Assembly: GCA_002633005.1 (NCBI GenBank)
Contig: NMRA01000007.1
Span: forward strand, 502,700-566,699
Direction: 5' to 3'
DNA: 64,000 bases
From: Phoronis australis
Taxonomy: Eukaryota; Phoronida; Phoronidae
The position numbers were made by a program, and so were the translations under genes. The notes beneath the pieces are model-generated. The model was not told the DNA's origin. It saw only the letters and a program-made list of their open reading frames with translations, and did not search any database. This document shows positions 58,264 through 64,000 of the stretch, piece after piece (position 1 is the stretch's first letter; the number at the start of each line of letters is the position of its first letter).

Positions 58264-58317
58264 CTAAATCATATGTTTGGACAAAATCATATGTTTGGAC
58301 TAAATCATATGTTTGGC
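58264..58317 (+). repeat. 18-bp tandem triplication
   Basis: CTAAATCATATGTTTGGA, CAAAATCATATGTTTGGA and CTAAATCATATGTTTGGC lie head to tail. Confidence 0.95.
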
Positions 58318-58940
58318 CTATTTGGTGTGTTCCACAGCAGTTGCAGCTCTTGTATGTTCTCTGGGGGTACGATTGACCATGCGTGGGTTCAGTATCGCTA
58401 GGACCTACGCTAGTATCTAGCTAAAATCTAACCAAAGTCACATGTTCCCATTTAAAATGCACTGCAATATCTCGCGAAGTCTTGATTTTTAACGAGGCCC
58501 GAGCGTTACTGAACGGGAGGCAGGTTTGTCGACCATGAAATAATTTCCGATGTGCTTACCCATCGACAGTAGGCCTCCGGCCATGCAGTCAGTACAGAAT
58601 TTTATGCCGAGGGAATAAAGGTTCAATGGGAAAGCGACTATAGTAATAATTTGCAGCCCTACGTAAATCTGGCTGTGTTATTTTTATTGTTATCAATATT
58701 GGCATTTCAATTTTAGTTGACTGGGTCCAAAACGGCAAAATTAGGTCCCCTGGCACAGAGGTGTAGGAAAATATCATAGTTTTAACCTCAGAAAAACGAG
58801 GAACTCACGTGTTCAGACATTCCACCGCTTCGCCTGCACGACTGAATAATCAGCACACAATATGGTCACATTTGTTTTTTGGGCGAAAATTCGAGTACGA
58901 ACTTTAAAATTAGCGCATATGTAAACAGTGACATGGTGAT

Positions 58941-58980
58941 CGACGTTTCGGCTTATTCTCTGTAAACCATTCTCAAGACA
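58941..58980 (-). repeat. GCCGAAACGTCG motif, possible Penelope terminal remnant
   Basis: The minus strand reads CTTGAGAATGG, TTTACAGAGAATAA, GCCGAAACGTCG. The last part matches the GAAACGTC of the site at 30889-30925, and CTTGAGAATGG could be a decayed CTGATGATGG. It lies 280 bases before the GIY-YIG fragment but in the opposite orientation. Confidence 0.35.
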
Positions 58981-59263
58981 AAAGTTCACTTGATTCAAAC
59001 GGGTTACACAAGTGGAGAACAAACTGTACAGGTACACGCCGTCAAAATGCATTGTGAGGGGAGAGACCAGAAATCAAAACACTTGAAGCTAAATTGAACC
59101 AATGTTTCTATTGAGATAGCGCTCAGCATGATTCAACATTTATAAAATCCTGCAAATCTAAGACACCAGCGGATGTTTGTTATGGCCTGAATTAAAGAGA
59201 GTATTTCTTAATCTTCCCTTTTTGGGTAACAGTAGTTGTGTGGTCGACAGATAGGTTAAGAGA

Positions 59264-59560
59264 ATGCTTGGAGCTATCGCTCCGTGTTTGCCCTTTGTAA
59301 CAATCTTTAAACCTGCATTGAGCAACTCTCAAGGAAGTCATGTTGTGTACCAACTCAACTGTAATGAATTTGAACAGTTTTACATTGGAATGACCAACAA
59401 GATTCTCAGCATCAGAGTCAAAGAACACCGTAAAGACACACACAGTGCTGTTCTTATAGCCATTCATTGAGCTGGTCACAGTATACATGTCCATGCATGT
59501 AGATTACTCTGGTGCCACCATCAGGCTCCTCATAGAGGAGGCTATGTATGTACCGTTGAA
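59264..59560 (+). pseudogene. GIY-YIG endonuclease fragment of a Penelope-like element
   Basis: The + frame reads HVVYQLNCNE, FYIGMTNK and RVKEHRKDTHSA, i.e. the VYxLxC...FYIGMT...R..EH pattern of the GIY-YIG domain at the end of Penelope-type reverse transcriptase ORFs. A TGA interrupts the frame at 59468, and similarity weakly continues (AGHSIHVHAC). No reverse transcriptase domain is found nearby, so this is a dead fragment. Confidence 0.7.
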
Positions 59561-60139
59561 TCAGTCATGTAGAATGTGTGCCACTTGACGATAGGCCTAC
59601 ACTACGAGAAACTCAAATAAAAATTGTGTTCATTATGACTGAGCCTGACGTCGTGTTTAAAGGGTAAATTTTGGAAATGGATTTAAATTTGTGCTAAATA
59701 TCCTATGAAGCGTGTTTCACGACTATTGTTCTAAACGCAACCTTGAGAATGCAATAAACATTTACTTTAATCTAGATGTTGATGTCATGATTTTTATCCT
59801 GAATCGAAGTGTTTCACGTAAAGAGCCATTGAGATTACTTGAAAACAGCTGTGACATATGATTTGAATTTTGATGCTTGTAAAAGCTCATTGGTTGGTCA
59901 GTTGTTGATCGGGCTGTCCTCAATGTATTAAGACGCTACAAAAAATGCTCTTGAAGTATCCAAATTGTTGGCATAACAGCATTTTATCTTGCACTTCTGT
60001 CTTGACTTCTACAGCTTGCTCATTTGTAGGCTTCAAGCGTGCACTGTATTCAGCGCTCGTATTTTTGATATATCATGACGACCTCTTTGAATTGCAAGTC
60101 CTTTCTGATTTTTCCGGCAGATCTCAGCAACAGCCAACG

Positions 60140-63100
60140 ATGAATGAAAGTAAATTTAAAGCTGCTTACAAGAATAAATCCAAGATATTTCCTACCGTGA
60201 CCGATCTGTTACCCCCAGAATACCATTATCTGAGGCATCACCAGTACCCTTTCGAGAACATTGTATTCGAAGGAGGTGGTGCCCGCGGGGCGGCCTATTA
60301 TGGCGTCATCAAGGTAAGAGCCTTGTTTATTGTTACGACGATATTTCGTACAAGTTTCTTTCTATCTATCGATGGCCGCTACCACGATTAATGAAGACAA
60401 ATTTTGCAGTTGTTTGCAAGATACATGTATGTCAGTTGAGCTAACCAACAGGCGCCATTAGCTTTTCATGTACATGTACTGGGCTTCGCGCTCGTGGTAT
60501 GTAATTAAACACTGACGTAATGTAGTGTTGAAGGAAAATGAATGGCTCAACCTTTCTCGAACTTGTAAACACCGGGGCAAGACTTCTAGACATCACCGTC
60601 CTCACCATCACCACCTTCGCACTCATCAACATACGACAACCGCCACCTCCGACCCCACCAACGCTGTCATCGTTGTTACGAAACATCATTGTCTTCATCG
60701 TCATCGTCATCACATTTATTTCAATTATCATTACGTTTCATCACCCCGACTACCAGACTATCATCATCAGCAACAGCATCACCACCACTGGCGTCATCTT
60801 GCATGCCCTCATTAGCACAGTGTACTGTATGTAGGAAAGTTTGAAAATTTCACATCGGTAAAACCATACGCATCTTGGGAAACAAAGTAATTGTGTAAAA
60901 GTTATACGTTGCATTTTTCGTACACCACTGTGAACACAATTTGAATGGTTCCATTCATTGGTCCTGCGGCAAATTTTTCCACCCTGACTGTTATGTATTT
61001 AGTCATAAAAGTCAGCGACTTTGAGCCTGACATTGCCGCTGTGTATGTGTCAGATTCTGTAGTTCAAGATCGTTGTCTTGCCTCAGATTCTAGAAGAAGT
61101 TGGTGTCCGTGATCAAATAAAGCGCATTGGGGGCGCTAGTGCCGGCGCGATGACAGCGCTCATCTTCGTATGTGGGTGCACGGCGGAGTATCTCAAGTAT
61201 TTGTTCACGCACCTCGACTTTAGAGCACTACTTGGTGAGTCAGAAGAATTCCAAATACGTTATAGCAACTTGCACATCGTTGGTTTGTCGTGGCTACAGT
61301 TGTTCGGTTACAAAAATTGTGTTCCACTAAATGTTCTTTTAAGAAAAATTAAAAACAGATCATTTCTAGACGTGGCAAGAATGTTTGGTTTCTTGAAAGC
61401 AGGAATCCTCGTTGCAGTCGTTTTGTGACTTTCGCTATCGGATTTGCGAATTTACATAAAGCTTGTTCTCCACGATAAGGCAAATAAATTTCAAGTAGAC
61501 AATTACTTCCTACCAAACAGCTGCATGTATAAATCATGTCCATGTTCACAATTCTCTGGAAATATTGTGTACGAAAAACAGATGGTTCACTTTCGGTTTA
61601 TCTCTAAATCTCTGGAATGTCACCGTATCGGATCTAGTGTATAATTTGACCATAAGGCCTAATCGAAAACACCACTCGTGTGGCAGCTGTGAAAATCTCT
61701 CACGAATAAGTTGCACGCAGATTCTTTTGCCGTGGGCAAAGGTAGAGTGTCGTCTTTTCTTTTCTAACGTTGTTCTCCTACAACTAATACCATGAAACAC
61801 TGACAATCGCTTCCTTGAATTTCATCAGTGCCGAACTAAGTTGCTACTTGGCGCTCACACAAATTAAGAGACTCTCGCCTCGTTGCCACATGGTTCTTAC
61901 CTGTCAAAATTTTCACTCCCGTGGAGGCAAATGAAGTTACCAGTGGACGGATGCTTGACACAATCCCAAATAGGGACTGCAATACGTTCCCGAAATCTTT
62001 TGCGAATATGTAGATTTTTCACTGATGATATCTTTTTTCAGTCTCTTCATCCTTATCATGAGCTCTTCGTTTACCTATGTCATTGTCTCATAATATATCT
62101 AAAAACTGAATCCTTGTAAAACAGAGAGTTAGTCATTAAGTTAGGGGCATCGTATGCAAATAACCCAATTCTAAGGAATTCACCGAAGACTTGACTCTCG
62201 GTATATGTGAAAGCTAAAAATTTGACTTAACGCTAAAGATAAGATGGCAGTAGAAATAAAGGCCAAGCTGTGTTAGCACAAATCCACAAACGCGTTCACA
62301 TAGTTGAGTTCCCTTCGGAGACCGTTTCATGAAACCTGCCAAAGGCACCCAGTATTTTTAGATCTCAGACGTTTATGAAACTGAACTCGACACTGAAAGT
62401 CAGCCTTTATTATTGGTGTGAAAATGATTGATTGTAATTGCTCTGCTGAGTGTATTGTATATTGTTTCAGATACGCCAAAACCGTTATTTTGTTTCGGAG
62501 ATTTCGGACGCAGGTCCGGGGAACGAATTTACAATTTTTTTGGGAAAATGGTCAAGAATCGTTTTGGAAAAGCTGACTTGACATTTGCCGAGGTATGATA
62601 GTTCAATGGGATGACATTGAATCGATTGTCTATTAAACAATTTGTACACTTCTACGTCGACGTGTTGAACATGAGTATTTGCTTGCCCGCGTAACACGAT
62701 TCATCAGGCTTGGGGTATTGTGACGGAAAAAACATCCTTCGAAAACATAAATGCAGCACGACATGGTATTGTAAGCGATATCTACCACCCCTCTGGTATT
62801 AACCAGACGATGAAAATAGCATGTATACAGTAAAAATTTGACTCACAAATTTCGAACATAAATAATTGCTAAAAATTCCTATTTTTGCTTTTCATGGTTT
62901 ATTGTGCAGTGTCCACAATTTCTCGATATCTTGATTGAAATTTTCGCTTACAGGTCAATCAGATAGATTGACCCTGCGGAACCAGCGAAGTCAATCAAGT
63001 GCAGCCATCGTCTGATCTAATGGTAGTATGGTGTATAACGTGAACGTAGGAAAGCCTCGATTTGGTGTTACGTGTTGAAAAAATGAAAAAGTAAAATTTC

Positions 63101-63302
63101 ATTGGTCAGATAGATTGTGTATTCAGTGAACTGGAGTGGCTTGTAGGTTATTGAATCTTGTTTTAGTTGTACCAACAGTTTGGTAAAGAGCTCTGCATTA
63201 TAGTGACGAACCTTAATTATTTGGACATCGATTATTGTCATCCAAAGACCACGCCAAATTTGCCGATACGACTGGCAGTGCGCATGTCTTTATCTTTGCC
63301 AA
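60140..63302 (+). CDS. patatin-like phospholipase, 5' part (runs off the window)
   Basis: Four exons join in frame: 60140-60313, 61087-61234, 62471-62592, 63167-63302, ending in an open GTAAGT donor, so more exons lie beyond 64000. The product so far is 193 aa. Patatin hallmarks are present: the glycine-rich oxyanion loop GGGARG (45-50) and the nucleophile elbow GASAG (74-78, Ser76). Later, FGDFGRRSGERIYNFF and LAVRMSLSLP fit the family. The catalytic Asp (DG[GA]) is expected in a missing exon. Family members are Ser-Asp acyl hydrolases acting on membrane or storage lipids; the substrate here is unknown. A good acceptor (GATTTTTCCGGCAG) ends at 60120, so the first coding exon probably has a spliced 5' UTR. 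An upstream in-frame ATG at 59945 would need that stretch unspliced. No signal peptide is seen. Confidence 0.85.
60580..60800 (+). repeat. CAT/CAC-rich simple sequence
   Basis: Pyrimidine-biased CATCACC and CATCGTCATC runs in patatin intron 1. Translations of both strands give His-rich or Met/Val-rich low-complexity frames, which I do not regard as genes. Confidence 0.7.
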
Positions 63303-63469
63303 GTAAGTAGCGTTTATGCGTTTGATGAAACTTCGAGTTAACGTTGTTATCATGCATGCCAAGATCTCCAGATTTTGCATGTATTTTTTTGCTTAGTTCT
63401 GAATTTCATTTACATATCATTTTGTGTATTATTAAATGGATTGCAAGTGCGACGTTATAACATAATGAA

Positions 63470-63600
63470 CCAGTGGCGGATCTAGGATATCACAAGGGGG
63501 GGCCAACATTTTGTCCGGGCGTGAGCATTTGCGCAAACCACGATTGTAGATGCGCATAGCACCGAATGGGGGGAGGTGGGGAGGGGGTTTTTATCTCTAA
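63470..63600 (+). mobile_element. putative hAT-like non-autonomous element end
   Basis: CCAGTGGCGGATCTAGGATA followed by a G-run (AAGGGGGGGGCC) and further G-rich sequence. Shares its first 15 bases with the complement of 1444-1458. Lies in the last visible patatin intron, just before a tRNA-like unit; the two may be one composite element. Confidence 0.45.
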
Positions 63601-63695
63601 AAATCAAGCATTTTCCTTGATTTCTGAAGTATTATCCAAGAAAAAAGACAAAAAAGAAAAAAAAACACGGGGAACATGTCACACAGGAAAAACTG

Positions 63696-63770
63696 CGAGT
63701 TCCACAGATTCGAACTCACGACCTGACTGATAGGACGCGCGTCCTTTACCACTACAACACCACGACATCA
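63696..63770 (-). repeat. tRNA-like sequence (SINE head or tRNA pseudogene)
   Basis: On the minus strand: GTTGTAGTGGTAAAGGACGC (A-box-like), an arm GTCCT-ATCAGTC-AGGTC with a seven-base loop that would read CAG, then GTGAGTTCGAATCTG (B-box-like), followed by a T-run. The T-stem is badly paired and a Leu anticodon would need a long variable arm that is absent. It is therefore not a working tRNA gene by eye. Confidence 0.45.
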
Positions 63771-64000
63771 CTACTATCCAAAAACTACTAAGAGACCTAC
63801 TTGTTTATGGTCCACAGCATTTGCGCACGAAACCTACTTCTTTTTGAATGCTTATTACACGTTTTATACTTTGTGCAATCGGTTCTTACCAATTTTTTTG
63901 TATTTAAAATATATAGTCATCAAATGCCCAAAAGACCAAATCCGTTTTTCGTGTTGGCAATAATGACGGGATTGCGTTGGAAATCGTCTTAAGATAAGGT

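Larger units (their letters stand above)
50108..59250. other. long intergenic region, repeats and element debris
   Basis: No exon series is supported across 9 kb. The longest ATG frame on + is 51273-51671 (132 codons, hydrophobic middle, no recognised domain). Listed repeats, two Penelope fragments and tRNA-like sequences account for parts of it. Confidence 0.5.

Noticed and set aside
60441-60834. His-rich (+) and Met/Val-rich (-) open frames of about 96-98 codons
   Set aside because: They come from CAT/CAC simple sequence inside patatin intron 1; low complexity and no homology signal.
61235-61428. Continuation of the patatin exon 2 frame for about 64 codons past the donor
   Set aside because: The GTGAGT donor is strong and joining to 62471 gives a proper patatin sequence in phase; the extra stretch has no family match.
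63696-63770. A working tRNA gene on the minus strand
   Set aside because: The T-stem is mispaired and a CAG anticodon would need a class II variable arm that is missing.

Overview
This window looks like nuclear DNA from a non-vertebrate animal, most likely a marine invertebrate. Genes are split into short exons with GT-AG introns. There is no bacterial-style operon organisation, and AT-rich non-coding DNA dominates. Small interspersed repeats, a TIR-bearing MITE family, tRNA-like elements and Penelope-like retroelement debris fill the spaces. A TFIIA alpha/beta gene, an EXD1-type piRNA-pathway gene and a protamine-like sperm protein place it in Metazoa. I cannot name the phylum from sequence alone; a marine deuterostome such as a hemichordate or echinoderm is plausible.

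Six protein genes are supported. From left to right: (1) a six-exon EXD1-like 3'-5' exonuclease-fold gene on + (4063-8918; 269 aa) whose catalytic acidic residues are mostly replaced; (2) a C2H2 zinc-finger gene on - (16844-18826; 660 aa, seven fingers), with a probable 5' exon ending at 19668; (3) a five-exon kelch-propeller gene on + (25906-30843; 346 aa); (4) a two-exon, extremely basic protamine-like gene on + (34915-35483; 146 aa) with a TATA box and paired inverted repeats upstream; (5) GTF2A1, the TFIIA alpha/beta precursor, in nine exons on + (39518-47882; 300 aa), with a TATA box and a Taspase1-type cleavage motif; (6) the first four exons of a patatin-like phospholipase on + (60140-63302), which runs off the right edge. 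For every gene I checked that exon phases join in frame.

The intervals 1-4062, 9.0-16.8 kb, 20-25.9 kb, 31-34.8 kb, 35.6-39.4 kb and 50.1-60.1 kb hold no gene I can support. They contain repeats. The clearest is a ~230-260 bp MITE with CATGCGCNCACCCAG-type ends (three full copies and one half copy, all in the same orientation). Five diverged repeat families are each present in two or three copies. Two Penelope GIY-YIG fragments, three tRNA-like sequences and several short tandem arrays complete the picture.

The genes do not form a pathway. Two may be germline genes by family knowledge (EXD1-like; protamine-like). The most unusual observations are an 18-bp tandem array at the 3' end of an EXD1-like exon that repeats the splice donor in frame, the loss of catalytic residues in the same protein, aromatic residues at a base-reading position of five consecutive zinc fingers, and two related AGTTCA inverted repeats upstream of the protamine-like gene.
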